From Patulibacter sp. (lineage in GTDB: Bacteria; Actinomycetota; Thermoleophilia; Solirubrobacterales; Solirubrobacteraceae), in contig NZ_JAURWA010000176.1 in NCBI RefSeq assembly GCF_030655195.1, forward strand, positions 1 through 64,000: a DNA stretch of 64,000 nucleotides, in the 5' to 3' direction. The notes beneath the pieces are model-generated. The model did no database searches. It was not told the DNA's origin and was given only the letters and a program-made list of their open reading frames with translations. Below, piece by piece: positions 39,124 through 46,799 of the stretch. Position numbers and translations under genes: made by a program. Positions within the stretch are counted from its first letter, which is position 1. Each line of letters starts with the position of its first letter.

Positions 39124-39437
39124 CAGGCCGGCGCGTCCCCGCCCTCGTCCTCGTCGCGGGCGACGACGGGTGCCTCGTCGGGCACGGGACGCAGGCCGCC
39201 GACGCGGCCGGAGAGGATCTCGGTGAGGCGGTCGACGTCCGACCCGTGGATGACGGTGCCGCCCTCGTCGTGGCGCAGCCGCAGGCGGCTGACGAGCTCG
39301 GCGCGGAGGATGTCGATCTGGCCGTGGAGGATCCGCCGGCGATAGCTGACCTCGGTCTCCTCGGCCGTCAGGCGGTCGATGATCGCCTTGAGCTCTTCGT
39401 CCGGGAGGCTGCCGAGATCGGGAAAGGTGTCGTCCAT
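39123..39437 (-). CDS. RsiG-like c-di-GMP-responsive anti-sigma factor, single-motif type (104 aa)
   Basis: After 'LPDEELKAIIDRL', the helix 'EETEVSYRRRILHGQIDIL' carries the c-di-GMP motif of RsiG, E-x3-S-x2-R-x3-Q-x3-D, as Glu27, Ser31, Arg34, His38 and Asp42, with His in place of Gln. Streptomyces RsiG has two copies on two helices and holds WhiG when c-di-GMP is bound; Rubrobacter RsiG has one copy and works as a homodimer, as this protein would. No WhiG-type sigma gene is in the window. Start ATG 39437 is preceded by a -10 TATGCT and a hairpin GGCGCCC/GGGCGCC. First gene of the FHA-ftsR-like-apt operon. Confidence 0.78.
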   Translation of the reverse strand: MDDTFPDLGSLPDEELKAIIDRLTAEETEVSYRRRILHGQIDILRAELVSRLRLRHDEGGTVIHGSDVDRLTEILSGRVGGLRPVPDEAPVVARDEDEGGDAPA

Positions 39438-39473
39438 GGTGTGGGGCGCCCGCGGGAAGAGGGCGCCGCGGCG

Positions 39474-39479
39474 AGCATA
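39474..39479 (-). promoter_or_regulatory. -10 of the RsiG-like operon
   Basis: Minus-strand TATGCT, 36 bases before ATG 39437. A perfect 7-base stem with a 9-base loop (39445-39467) lies in the short leader and could affect translation. Confidence 0.45.
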
Positions 39480-39535
39480 CCAGCGGTCCCGACGGAGATC
39501 TGGACCTCCGGTTGAGGGTGCACCTCGGGGAGCCT

Positions 39536-40378
39536 TCAGGCGCCGGCGGCGGGACCCGGAGCCGGACCGTCGCCGGCCCCCGCGTCGGCGGCTGCGGCCG
39601 CGCGCTCTCGCAGCTGGCGACGGCCGTCGCGCTCGTACCTGATGGTCGCCATGATCGCCATCCCCACCCCGACCACCAGCGCGACCTTCGCGGGCCAGCC
39701 GACCCCGACCAGCGCCGCGAAGAGGCCCGCCATCAGCGGCCAGACGGCCAGGCGGCCCCACCAGTTGACCCCGAGCCGGACGTCCTTCTTCAGCGCGCGT
39801 CGCGCGGCGTCCGTCGTGTACAGCTCGCGGACGACGAGGACCGCGAGCGCCTCGCGGGGCAACAGGTCGAAGTGCCAGCAGACGATGCCGCCGGCCACCA
39901 CCAGCGCCCGGTCGGTGATCGGGTCCAGCAGCGTGCCGAACCGGCTGTACTGGCCCGTCAGCCGGGCGAGGAAGCCGTCGAGGTAGTCCGACGCGGCGAT
40001 CAGGGCGAACAGCAGCGCCGGTCCGAGCCGCGTGCCGTCGTCGCTCGACAGCGCGAGCACGAGGAAGACGGGAATCAGGGCCAGCCGGAGCAGCCCGACG
40101 ACGTTGGGGATCGTCCAGACCCGCAGGGGCTGGCCCGCCAGGGTCTCGATCGGCGGCGGCCCCGACCGGTCGATGCCGAAGAGCCGGTAGACGGTCATGC
40201 GGGCGGGCTCGGTGAGCTCGCGGGTGCGCTCGCGGACGTGCTCCGTCCGCTCCATCGCCCGATCGCGCACCTGGTCGGTGCGCTCGCGGACCTGCTCCGT
40301 CCGCTCCCGCGTGCGCTCCCGAACCTGGTCGCGGCGCTCGCGGCCCTTTGCGCGGGCGCGGTCGGCCCGCTGCCGCAT
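39536..40378 (-). CDS. CDP-alcohol phosphatidyltransferase with a coiled-coil N-terminus (280 aa)
   Basis: The catalytic motif D-G-x2-A-R-x8-G-x3-D-x3-D is complete in 'DYLDGFLARLTGQYSRFGTLLDPITDR' (read in parts). Five to six membrane helices follow 'WTIPNVVGLLRLALIPVFLVL', so it makes a phospholipid such as phosphatidylglycerophosphate from CDP-diacylglycerol. Ahead of it sits a charged repeat of R-E-R-T-x-Q-V heptads (residues ~8-60), unusual for this family. The open frame continues to GTG 40696, and base composition supports coding up to ~40600, so the start is uncertain; ATG 40378 is the first firm Met. It lies next to the RsiG-FHA-ftsR-like operon, as pgsA2 does near garA in Mycobacterium. 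Confidence 0.8.
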   Translation of the reverse strand: MRQRADRARAKGRERRDQVRERTRERTEQVRERTDQVRDRAMERTEHVRERTRELTEPARMTVYRLFGIDRSGPPPIETLAGQPLRVWTIPNVVGLLRLALIPVFLVLALSSDDGTRLGPALLFALIAASDYLDGFLARLTGQYSRFGTLLDPITDRALVVAGGIVCWHFDLLPREALAVLVVRELYTTDAARRALKKDVRLGVNWWGRLAVWPLMAGLFAALVGVGWPAKVALVVGVGMAIMATIRYERDGRRQLRERAAAAADAGAGDGPAPGPAAGA

Positions 40379-40755
40379 GCGGTCGGACGGGCGGTCGACG
40401 GGATCGCCGCCGGGGCCGTCGACGCCGTCGTCCGCCGGCGTGGTCCCGTCGTCCGGCCGGCCGCCGGTCGAGGGGCTCAGGACGCCCGCTCCGCCGCTGC
40501 GGCCGAGGCCGTCCGCGCGGACGGCGCGGGACCGCGGCGACCCGTCGGCGACCGCGGGGCGGTCGGGCGACCGGAGCCCGGCGCGATCTTGGGCGGCGAC
40601 GTCATCGACCGGGAATCTACGGGACGGCGGGACGCCGGGCGTCCGGGTGAGGCCCGTCGCGCAGGCCCGGGAGGCGGCCTCTGTAGGTTGGATCACAGCG
40701 GGCTTGCCGCACGGCGGCCCGCGCCACCGTTCCGCCCCCTTCCGAGGAGCCCCCT

Positions 40756-41355
40756 ATGGCGTTCTCCGTTCCCCCGCTGCCCTACGCGTTCGACGCGCTG
40801 GAGCCTCACATCGACGCCAAGACGATGGAGATCCACCACGACAAGCACCACCAGGCGTACGTCGACAAGACGAACGCGGCGCTCGAGGGCACCGAGTTCG
40901 CCGACAAGCCGATCGAGGAGATCGTCGCGAACCTCGGCGCGCTCCCCGCCGACAAGCAGGGCCCCGTCCGCAACAACGGCGGCGGCCACTACAACCACAC
41001 CCTGTTCTGGGAGGCCCTCCAGGGCGGCGGCGTGCAGACGCCCTCCGGCGACCTGGCCTCCGCGATCGACGAGGCCTTCGGCTCCTTCGACGAGTTCAAG
41101 ACGAAGTTCCAGGACGCCGGCGTCGCGCGCTTCGGCTCCGGCTGGGTCTGGCTCGTCAAGGGCGACGCCGGCCTCGAGATCATCTCGACGCCCAACCAGG
41201 ACACGCCGCTGGCCGAGGGCAAGACGCCGCTCCTGGGCAACGACGTGTGGGAGCACGCCTACTACCTGACGTACCAGAACAAGCGCCCCGCGTACCTCGA
41301 GGCCTTCTGGAACGTCGTCGACTGGAACAAGGTCGCGGAGCGCTTCGCCGCCTGA
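40756..41355 (+). CDS. sodA: Superoxide dismutase, Mn/Fe family (199 aa)
   Basis: Metal ligands His27, His81, Asp163 and His167 are visible in '[13 protein letters not shown]', '[13 protein letters not shown]' and '[23 protein letters not shown]'. The GGGHYNH stretch and downstream Gln148 favour Mn over Fe. Length and sequence are standard. It removes cytosolic superoxide. ATG 40756 has a GAGGAGC Shine-Dalgarno. A -10-like TAGGTT lies near 40684, giving a leader of about 60 bases. Divergent from the phosphatidyltransferase gene. Confidence 0.95.
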   Translation: MAFSVPPLPYAFDALEPHIDAKTMEIHHDKHHQAYVDKTNAALEGTEFADKPIEEIVANLGALPADKQGPVRNNGGGHYNHTLFWEALQGGGVQTPSGDLASAIDEAFGSFDEFKTKFQDAGVARFGSGWVWLVKGDAGLEIISTPNQDTPLAEGKTPLLGNDVWEHAYYLTYQNKRPAYLEAFWNVVDWNKVAERFAA

Positions 41356-41370
41356 GTGAGTCTGGACGCC

Positions 41371-41399
41371 GCCGGGCCGGGACATCGTCCGGGCCCGGC
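41371..41399. terminator. Bidirectional terminator between sodA and ispG
   Basis: Stem GCCGGGCC / GGCCCGGC, one mismatch, then GGAC / GTCC closing an ATC loop. It lies 15 bases past the sodA stop and between two convergent genes. Confidence 0.65.
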
Positions 41400-41483
41400 C
41401 GAGCGTCCGGCGGCCGCGCCGTCCGGGCCACGCCGATGTTCGGCACCGGCCCGACGGCTCGAGGCCTTTCCTCCGCTCCCGCC

Positions 41484-42773
41484 TCAGCTCGAGCGGGTGA
41501 AGCGGCGACCGGCGGTCGGCGAGGACGTCTCGTCCGCGAACGCCTTCGCCGCCTCGACGGGCGTCGTGCCGGCCTCGGCGAGCGCGTCCTGCTCCGCGCG
41601 CTGCGCGTCCTTCTCCATCTGCGCGAGGCGCTCCGGCGTCATCGCCGAGAGATCCTCGTTCTCCGACAGCCACTTCGTGGCCTCGGCGGCCTCGTGGTGG
41701 TCGATGACGACCTGCTTGCCCGAGGCGTAGTAGCGGTCGATCTCCTTGAACAGCTCGTCGACCAGGTCGCCGGTCTTGACCTTCTTGAGCGGCTCGCCCT
41801 TCGAGAAGATCATCCCCGAGTCCTTGGCGCCGGTGATGCCGAAGTCCGCGTGGCGGGCCTCGCCGATGCCGTTGACCGCGCACCCGAGGACCGAGACCTC
41901 GATCGGGTCGTCGTAGGCGGTGAGGCGCTGCTCGACCTCCTGCACGACGGAGTCCATGTCGAACTGCAGGCGGCCGCAGGTCGGGCACGCGATCAGGACC
42001 GGGCCCTTCTCGCGCAGCTTCAAGGCCTTGAGGATCTCGAACGCGACCTTGACCTCCTCCTCCGCGTGGAAGGTCGAGAGGCTGATCCGGACGGTGTCGC
42101 CGATGCCGTCGGCCAGCAGCGTGCCGAGGCCGACGGCGCTCTTCAGCGATCCGGTCCACTTCGTCCCGGCCTCGGTCACGCCGAGGTGCAGCGGGTAGTC
42201 GATGCGCTGCGCGAGCAGGCGGTTCGAGGCGATCGTGTTGGGCACCGACGTCGACTTCATCGAGACCTTGAAGTCCCCGAAGTCCAGCGACTCCATCAGC
42301 GCGACGGTCTCCTCGGCCGCGGCGACCAGCGCGCCGACCGGGTCGGTGAACTCGAGCTCGCGCAGGTGCTTGGGCAGCGAGCCCGAGTTGACGCCCACGC
42401 GGATCGGCACCTCGTACTGCTTGGCGGTCGCCACGACCTCGGCGACCTTCTCCGGTCCACCGATGTTGCCGGGGTTCAGGCGGATGCAGTGGGCGCCCGC
42501 CTCGATCGCCTTGATCGCCAGCGTGTGGTTGAAGTGGATGTCGGCGATGATCGGGATCGGCGACCGCTTCACGATCGTCTTCAGCGCCTCGACGTCCTCG
42601 TTGCGCGGCACCGCGACGCGGACGAGGTCGGCCCCCGCCTCGGCGACCCGGTGGATCTGGGCCATCGTCTCGGGCAGGTTGGCCGTCTCCGTCTTCGTCA
42701 TCGTCTGGACGGCGACGGGCGCACCTCCGCCGATGAGGACGTCGCCGACACGGATCTGGCGCTTCGAGGACAC
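41484..42773 (-). CDS. ispG: 4-hydroxy-3-methylbut-2-en-1-yl diphosphate synthase (429 aa)
   Basis: GcpE family: 'RQIRVGDVLIGGGAPVAVQTMTKTETANL' at the start, TIM barrel through 'ADIHFNHTLAIKAIEAGAHCIRLNPGNIGG', and the C-terminal [4Fe-4S] Cys residues in 'ACPTCGRLQFD' and 'VLGCAVNGIGEARHADFGITG'. It carries out the penultimate MEP-pathway step, making HMBPP. Residues after ~370 form a charged extension ('TPERLAQMEKDAQRAEQDALAEAG') not found in most homologues. Start GTG 42773 follows a TACAAT -10 by 6 bases, so the mRNA is probably leaderless; the longer open frame is rejected. dxr of the same pathway is at 50037-51212. Confidence 0.94.
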   Translation of the reverse strand: MSSKRQIRVGDVLIGGGAPVAVQTMTKTETANLPETMAQIHRVAEAGADLVRVAVPRNEDVEALKTIVKRSPIPIIADIHFNHTLAIKAIEAGAHCIRLNPGNIGGPEKVAEVVATAKQYEVPIRVGVNSGSLPKHLRELEFTDPVGALVAAAEETVALMESLDFGDFKVSMKSTSVPNTIASNRLLAQRIDYPLHLGVTEAGTKWTGSLKSAVGLGTLLADGIGDTVRISLSTFHAEEEVKVAFEILKALKLREKGPVLIACPTCGRLQFDMDSVVQEVEQRLTAYDDPIEVSVLGCAVNGIGEARHADFGITGAKDSGMIFSKGEPLKKVKTGDLVDELFKEIDRYYASGKQVVIDHHEAAEATKWLSENEDLSAMTPERLAQMEKDAQRAEQDALAEAGTTPVEAAKAFADETSSPTAGRRFTRSS

Positions 42774-42779
42774 ACCTGG

Positions 42780-42785
42780 ATTGTA
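42780..42785 (-). promoter_or_regulatory. -10 of ispG, leaderless spacing
   Basis: Minus-strand TACAAT, 6 bases before GTG 42773; one of the best-matching -10 elements in the window. Confidence 0.65.
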
Positions 42786-42911
42786 CGCTGGTGCGCCGCC
42801 CGGCCGGTGAACCACCCGTGCGCGTGTCGGGAGGCGCCCGCGAGCCCCTCCGCCGACCCCCGGCGACGCCCGCGGCGGGACCGGCCGCACGCCGTCCCGG
42901 CGTCCGACGGC

Positions 42912-42917
42912 TAGCCT
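42912..42917 (+). promoter_or_regulatory. -10 of the methyltransferase gene, leaderless spacing
   Basis: TAGCCT, 8 bases before GTG 42926. Confidence 0.5.
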
Positions 42918-42925
42918 CCCGGACC

Positions 42926-43543
42926 GTGCCGAGCACCGACGTCTACGCGACCGCCCGGGGCCCCGTCGCCCGTCTCGCCAGCCCCGTCGCGGCGCGGCTG
43001 CGCGCCCGCAGGCACGGGCTCCTGGCCGAGCTGACCGGCGTCCTTCCCGGGGACCGCGTCCTGGACGTCGGCTGCGGCACCCTCGGGCTGCGCGCCCAGC
43101 AGGTCGACCTGGACATCACCGGCACCGACCTCGTCGACCGGCCGACGTACCCGGGACCGTTCGTGCGCGCCGACGCGACGGTGCACCTGCCCTTCGACGA
43201 CGGCGCGTTCGACCTCGTCCACGCGTCGTCGGTGATCGAGCACATCCCCCCGCACCACCGCCAGGCGTTCGCGCGGGAGCTCCTGCGGGTCGGGCGCGGC
43301 GTCTACGTCCAGACGCCGGCCTTCTCGTTCCCGATCGAGCCGCACGCCCTGCTGCCCGTCGCCCACTGGCTCCCCCCGGTGGTCCGCCGGCCGTACTGGC
43401 GCCTCGGGGCGCAGGGGCACTGGGAGGACGTCCGTCTGCTGCGCCGTGCGGAGCTCGCCGGGCTCTTCCCGTCGGCCGTGGTCCACGCCGAGGCCCTCGG
43501 GCTGCTGACGAAGAGCTGGATGGCCGTCCGCCCGGTGCGCTGA
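42926..43543 (+). CDS. SAM-dependent methyltransferase, class I (205 aa)
   Basis: SAM motif I 'RVLDVGCGTLGL' near residue 44, motif II-like 'ADATVHLPFDDGAFDLVHASSVIEHIPPHHRQAFARELLRV' (residues ~75-115), and 'VQTPAFSFPIEPHALLP'. This is the Methyltransf_11 type. The substrate is unknown; the 'QTPAFSFPIEPH' stretch is typical of methyltransferases near cell-envelope sugar genes. GTG 42926 is chosen with its -10 TAGCCT; earlier in-frame codons to 42791 are rejected. Divergent from ispG. Confidence 0.85.
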   Translation: MPSTDVYATARGPVARLASPVAARLRARRHGLLAELTGVLPGDRVLDVGCGTLGLRAQQVDLDITGTDLVDRPTYPGPFVRADATVHLPFDDGAFDLVHASSVIEHIPPHHRQAFARELLRVGRGVYVQTPAFSFPIEPHALLPVAHWLPPVVRRPYWRLGAQGHWEDVRLLRRAELAGLFPSAVVHAEALGLLTKSWMAVRPVR

Positions 43544-43672
43544 GCGCCCTGCACCCCGCGCCGGCCGGCCCGCACCTGCTGCGGGCCGTCGAGTCAGGGG
43601 GCCCCGGTCCCGGGCGCCCGGAACGCGTCGCGGGTCCCGGACGCCGCCCGGGTCCGGCGTCAAGGGGTCGTC

Positions 43673-43678
43673 TAGGGT
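43673..43678 (+). promoter_or_regulatory. -10 of the 448-aa secreted protein gene, leaderless spacing
   Basis: TAGGGT, 6 bases before GTG 43685. Confidence 0.55.
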
Positions 43679-43684
43679 CGCGGC

Positions 43685-45031
43685 GTGCGTGGAATCCCAG
43701 GACGGTTCACCAGACGAGGCATGACGACGGCGGTGATCGTCGCCGCGACGGGCGGTATAGCCACGGTCGCCGTGGCGGCGGGTCCGGTCGTCTATTCGGA
43801 GTACACGACCGGGGGTGACCGCGAGAACCGGGTCGTCCAGGAGGACGGCCGCGGAGACGTCGCGCTCCCCCTCGACGTGGCCGGGGCGGCCGTCTCCCCC
43901 GACGGCCGACGGATCGCCCAGACCACCGTCACGACCTCGGCGGGCGGCGGGTCGCGGTTCTCGACGGCGCTGCGCGTCACCGCCGGTGACGGCACCGGCG
44001 CCGTGCAGGTGCTCGAGGCGGGGTCCGACGGCAGGCTGGCGATCACCGGCACGCCGGTCTGGTCGCCCGACAGCCGCCAGGTGCTCGTGCAGCGCACGAC
44101 GCTGGACGACGGCGACCCCGTCGAGACGACGCGCGTCGTCTGCGTGGTCGACACCAAGGCGTGCCGGGATGCCGGGACGGTCCCGCTGACCGGCCCGTCG
44201 CGCACCACCGGCCTGCTCGGGGACGTCGTCGCGTGGCAGGCGACCGACGGCCCGATCGTCCGCGACGGGGTGCGCGCGACCGCGCTGTCCCAGAACGTGC
44301 GCTGCGGCGCGCGGGCGCGCACGGTGAAGGGCCCGACGGTGCGGCTCCGGGGCCTCACCGGCTCGACGTTCGGTGGCCCGCTCGCCCTGCGCGGGCTCCC
44401 CGGGTCGGACGACGACGGCGACACCGTGGACCCGTCGACGATCGGGGCGCTCGCCGTGGCCGGCGGGACGCTGGTGGTCGACGCGCCGGCCGCCGACATC
44501 CGGCGTGGAGCGCTGCGTTGCGGCACGCGTGGCGGCTCGTCGATCAGCCTGCGCACCAGCCTCGGCCTCTCCCGGGTCCGCCTGCGGGCCGGCGGCCGGA
44601 CCACCTCGTTGCCGACGCCCCCCGGCCTACGCCGCGGGACTGCGCTGCGCCTCGTCGGGACCGACACCGGCGGAGCGGTGCTCATCAGTGCCGGCGCGCC
44701 CGGCACGAGCACGGACGGGTACTGCTCCGGCCCACGGAAGAGCCGGGTGCGCAACTGCTTCTCCCCCCTCGGGTCAGGCCGGACGGGCGAGGCCCCCGTC
44801 CTGCGGGTGTGGCGCTACGTCGACTCCCCCACGCCGCGCTTCGAGCGCGTGACGACCGCTCGGCGCAGCGCGCTGCGGACCCTCGAGGCGGCATCGGAGT
44901 TCACGGTCGCGTCGGGCGACGCGGTCCTCGCGGTCTCCGACGGGGCCATCGAGCGGGTCCCGCTCGACGGCGGCGCGCCGACCACGATCGCGCGCGGCCG
45001 CGGGCTGTCGCTGAACGTCGGCGCCTGGTGA
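43685..45031 (+). CDS. Secreted propeller-like protein of unknown function (448 aa)
   Basis: Start GTG 43685 gives 'MRGIPGRFTRRGMTTAVIVAATGGIATVAVAAGP' (read in parts), a signal peptide or N-terminal anchor to residue ~33. The early part has TolB/WD-like strands ('AAVSPDGRRIAQTTV', 'TGTPVWSPDSRQVLVQRT'), so at least part is a beta-propeller. The middle has Cys residues ('VVCVVDTKACRD', 'NVRCGAR', 'LRCGTR', 'YCSGPRKSRVRNCF'). Function unknown; likely a surface sensor or binding protein. Its last codons lie in the first unit of a 34-bp repeat. Confidence 0.7.
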   Translation: MRGIPGRFTRRGMTTAVIVAATGGIATVAVAAGPVVYSEYTTGGDRENRVVQEDGRGDVALPLDVAGAAVSPDGRRIAQTTVTTSAGGGSRFSTALRVTAGDGTGAVQVLEAGSDGRLAITGTPVWSPDSRQVLVQRTTLDDGDPVETTRVVCVVDTKACRDAGTVPLTGPSRTTGLLGDVVAWQATDGPIVRDGVRATALSQNVRCGARARTVKGPTVRLRGLTGSTFGGPLALRGLPGSDDDGDTVDPSTIGALAVAGGTLVVDAPAADIRRGALRCGTRGGSSISLRTSLGLSRVRLRAGGRTTSLPTPPGLRRGTALRLVGTDTGGAVLISAGAPGTSTDGYCSGPRKSRVRNCFSPLGSGRTGEAPVLRVWRYVDSPTPRFERVTTARRSALRTLEAASEFTVASGDAVLAVSDGAIERVPLDGGAPTTIARGRGLSLNVGAW

Positions 45032-45110
45032 GGGCCGGCGCCCGCTGAACGTCGGCGACCGGTGAGGGCCGGTGCCCGCTGAGCGGCTGCCGCCGGTGAG
45101 CGACGGTGCG
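45011..45110. repeat. Imperfect 34-bp tandem repeats at the end of the secreted protein gene
   Basis: Two near-identical 34-base units begin at 45011 and 45045, and a third, degenerate unit begins at 45079. The first includes the stop codon. They may have arisen by slippage duplication and could extend the reading frame in relatives. Confidence 0.6.
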
Positions 45111-45131
45111 GGGCCCTCGGGTCCCGCACCG
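45104..45131. terminator. Bidirectional terminator between convergent genes
   Basis: Stem CGGTGCGGG / CCCGCACCG with an inner GCCC/GGGT pairing. It lies between the secreted protein gene (plus) and the permease gene (minus). Confidence 0.6.
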
Positions 45132-45187
45132 CTCGGCCGGGAGCGGGCACCCGGTCCTCGCCGGATGCCCGCCCGGCTCCCCGCGGC

Positions 45188-46618
45188 TCAGTCGTCCTTG
45201 TGCCGGTCGGGGTGCTCGATCATCTCGATCATCCCGGTGTCGAACTCCTCGCCCTGATTGCGCGTGGCGACGTAGTTCGCGAGCCAGAAGATCAGCCCCA
45301 GGCCCAGCAGCAGCAGGGCGCGGGTGATCTGCTCCGTGTCGTTGGCGACGCGGTGGATCAGCAGGCCGAGCGCGGCGACCGCGCCGACCGCGGGCATGAA
45401 CGTCGGCGCGATGAAGTGCCGGTGCTGCACCGGGTCGCGGCGCAGGACCAGCACGCTGATGTTCACCGTGATGAAGACGATCAGCAGCAGCGTCGTGGTG
45501 GTCGACGCCAGGTCCGAGACGTCGCCCGTCGCGGTGAGGATCACCGCGAGCCCCGTCGTGAACAGGATCGCCGTCAGCGGCGTCTGGCGCGTCTTGTGGA
45601 CCTTGCCGAAGAACGCCGGGATGATCCGCTGCTTCGACATGCCGTAGGTCAGGCGCGAAGCCATGATCATGTTGATCAGCGCGCCGTTGATCAGGGCGAG
45701 CACGCCGATGGCCGCGAAGATCTTCACGTCGACGGCCAGCGGTCCGAGCTGCGCGATCTCGAGGAGCGGCGTGGTGTCCTCGTCGACGAGCGTCGTGTAG
45801 GACAGGACCGCCGGGGCGATGATCCCGATGACGATGTAGAGCGTGCCGGCGATCGCCAGACCGCCGAAGAGCGCCCGCGGGAAGTCCCGGACCGGGTCCT
45901 TGGCCTCCTCGGCGACGTTGACGGAGTCCTCGAAGCCGATCAGCGCGTAGAACGCGAGCGCCGTGCCGGCCAGGGCCGCCGGAATCAGGCTGACGTCGTT
46001 GCCGGCCGCCTTGGCGTCGGAGGTCGAGAACGCGTTCCCGATGTCGCCCACGCCGTCCAGCAGGGCGCCGAGGCCGATCACGATGATCAGGATCAGTCCG
46101 CCGAACTCGATCAGCGTCAGGACGACGTTGATCTTCACGGACTCGCTGATGCCGCGGAAGTTGACGGCCGCGACGATCAGCAGGAAGCCCAGTGCGATCA
46201 GGACGGTCTGCGTCTCGGTCAGCGTCCAGTCGAAGAGGCTGGGCAGGTAGGTCTCGGCGACGCCGCGCGAGAGCGTCGACGCGGACGCGATGCCGGAGCA
46301 CATGACCGCGAAGGCGATCATGAAGGTGAAGAACGGCTTGCGGAACGCCTTGTTGACGTAGAGCGCCGCGCCCGCCGCCTGCGGGTACTTCGTCACGAGC
46401 TCGGCGTAGGCGGTCGCGGTCAGGACCGCGAGCGCGAGGGCGAGCGCGAACGGCAGCCAGACGAGGCCGCCGACCTCGCCGCCGATGACGCCGACGAGGG
46501 TGTAGATGCCACCACCGACGACGTCGCCGATGACGAACAGGAGGAGCATGTTGCGCGAGATCGCGCGCTTCAGCGGTGGATCCGACGCGGGCGTCGGCTG
46601 CACTGGTGAGGTGGCCAT
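45188..46618 (-). CDS. APC-family amino acid permease (476 aa)
   Basis: Twelve predicted membrane helices. 'LLLFVIGDVVGGGIYTLVGVIGGEVGG' near residue 24 is the substrate-binding G-x-G-I-Y loop of the APC superfamily, and 'ALAFYALIGFEDSVNVAEEAKDPVRDFPRAL' near residue 215 is the signature before helix 6-7. 'SRLTYGMSKQRIIPAFFGKVHKTRQTP' follows. It probably imports an amino acid or amine; cationic or neutral specificity is not clear. ATG 46618 has an AGGAAG Shine-Dalgarno about 8 bases upstream; the open frame further upstream is leader. Confidence 0.9.
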   Translation of the reverse strand: MATSPVQPTPASDPPLKRAISRNMLLLFVIGDVVGGGIYTLVGVIGGEVGGLVWLPFALALALAVLTATAYAELVTKYPQAAGAALYVNKAFRKPFFTFMIAFAVMCSGIASASTLSRGVAETYLPSLFDWTLTETQTVLIALGFLLIVAAVNFRGISESVKINVVLTLIEFGGLILIIVIGLGALLDGVGDIGNAFSTSDAKAAGNDVSLIPAALAGTALAFYALIGFEDSVNVAEEAKDPVRDFPRALFGGLAIAGTLYIVIGIIAPAVLSYTTLVDEDTTPLLEIAQLGPLAVDVKIFAAIGVLALINGALINMIMASRLTYGMSKQRIIPAFFGKVHKTRQTPLTAILFTTGLAVILTATGDVSDLASTTTTLLLIVFITVNISVLVLRRDPVQHRHFIAPTFMPAVGAVAALGLLIHRVANDTEQITRALLLLGLGLIFWLANYVATRNQGEEFDTGMIEMIEHPDRHKDD

Positions 46619-46753
46619 GGGGGGACTTCCTGGAGGCGGGCGCCGGACGCCCCGGGGTGGGACGACCGGGCGCACCGGTGTGTGAGGGCCAAGCTCTCAT
46701 ACGCGCCGGATGCGCGCCAGTGCGCCACGTCCCGCCCAGGGTGCCACTCCTTC

Positions 46754-46780
46754 ATCCGTCCGGACAACACCCGGACGGAT
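46754..46780 (-). terminator. Terminator hairpin of fadD
   Basis: Ten-base perfect stem ATCCGTCCGG / CCGGACGGAT with a 7-base loop, 19 bases past the fadD stop and 136 bases upstream of the permease start. Confidence 0.65.
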
Positions 46781-46799
46781 CCGCCGTGAGCAGTGACGC

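Noticed and set aside
40603-40605. ATG with upstream TAGATT as start of the phosphatidyltransferase
   Set aside because: It is out of frame with the enzyme, and no frameshift is evident; recorded in the finding on its start.
40197-42914. A 905-codon plus-strand open frame over sodA and ispG
   Set aside because: Shadow of the real genes; composition unlike protein.
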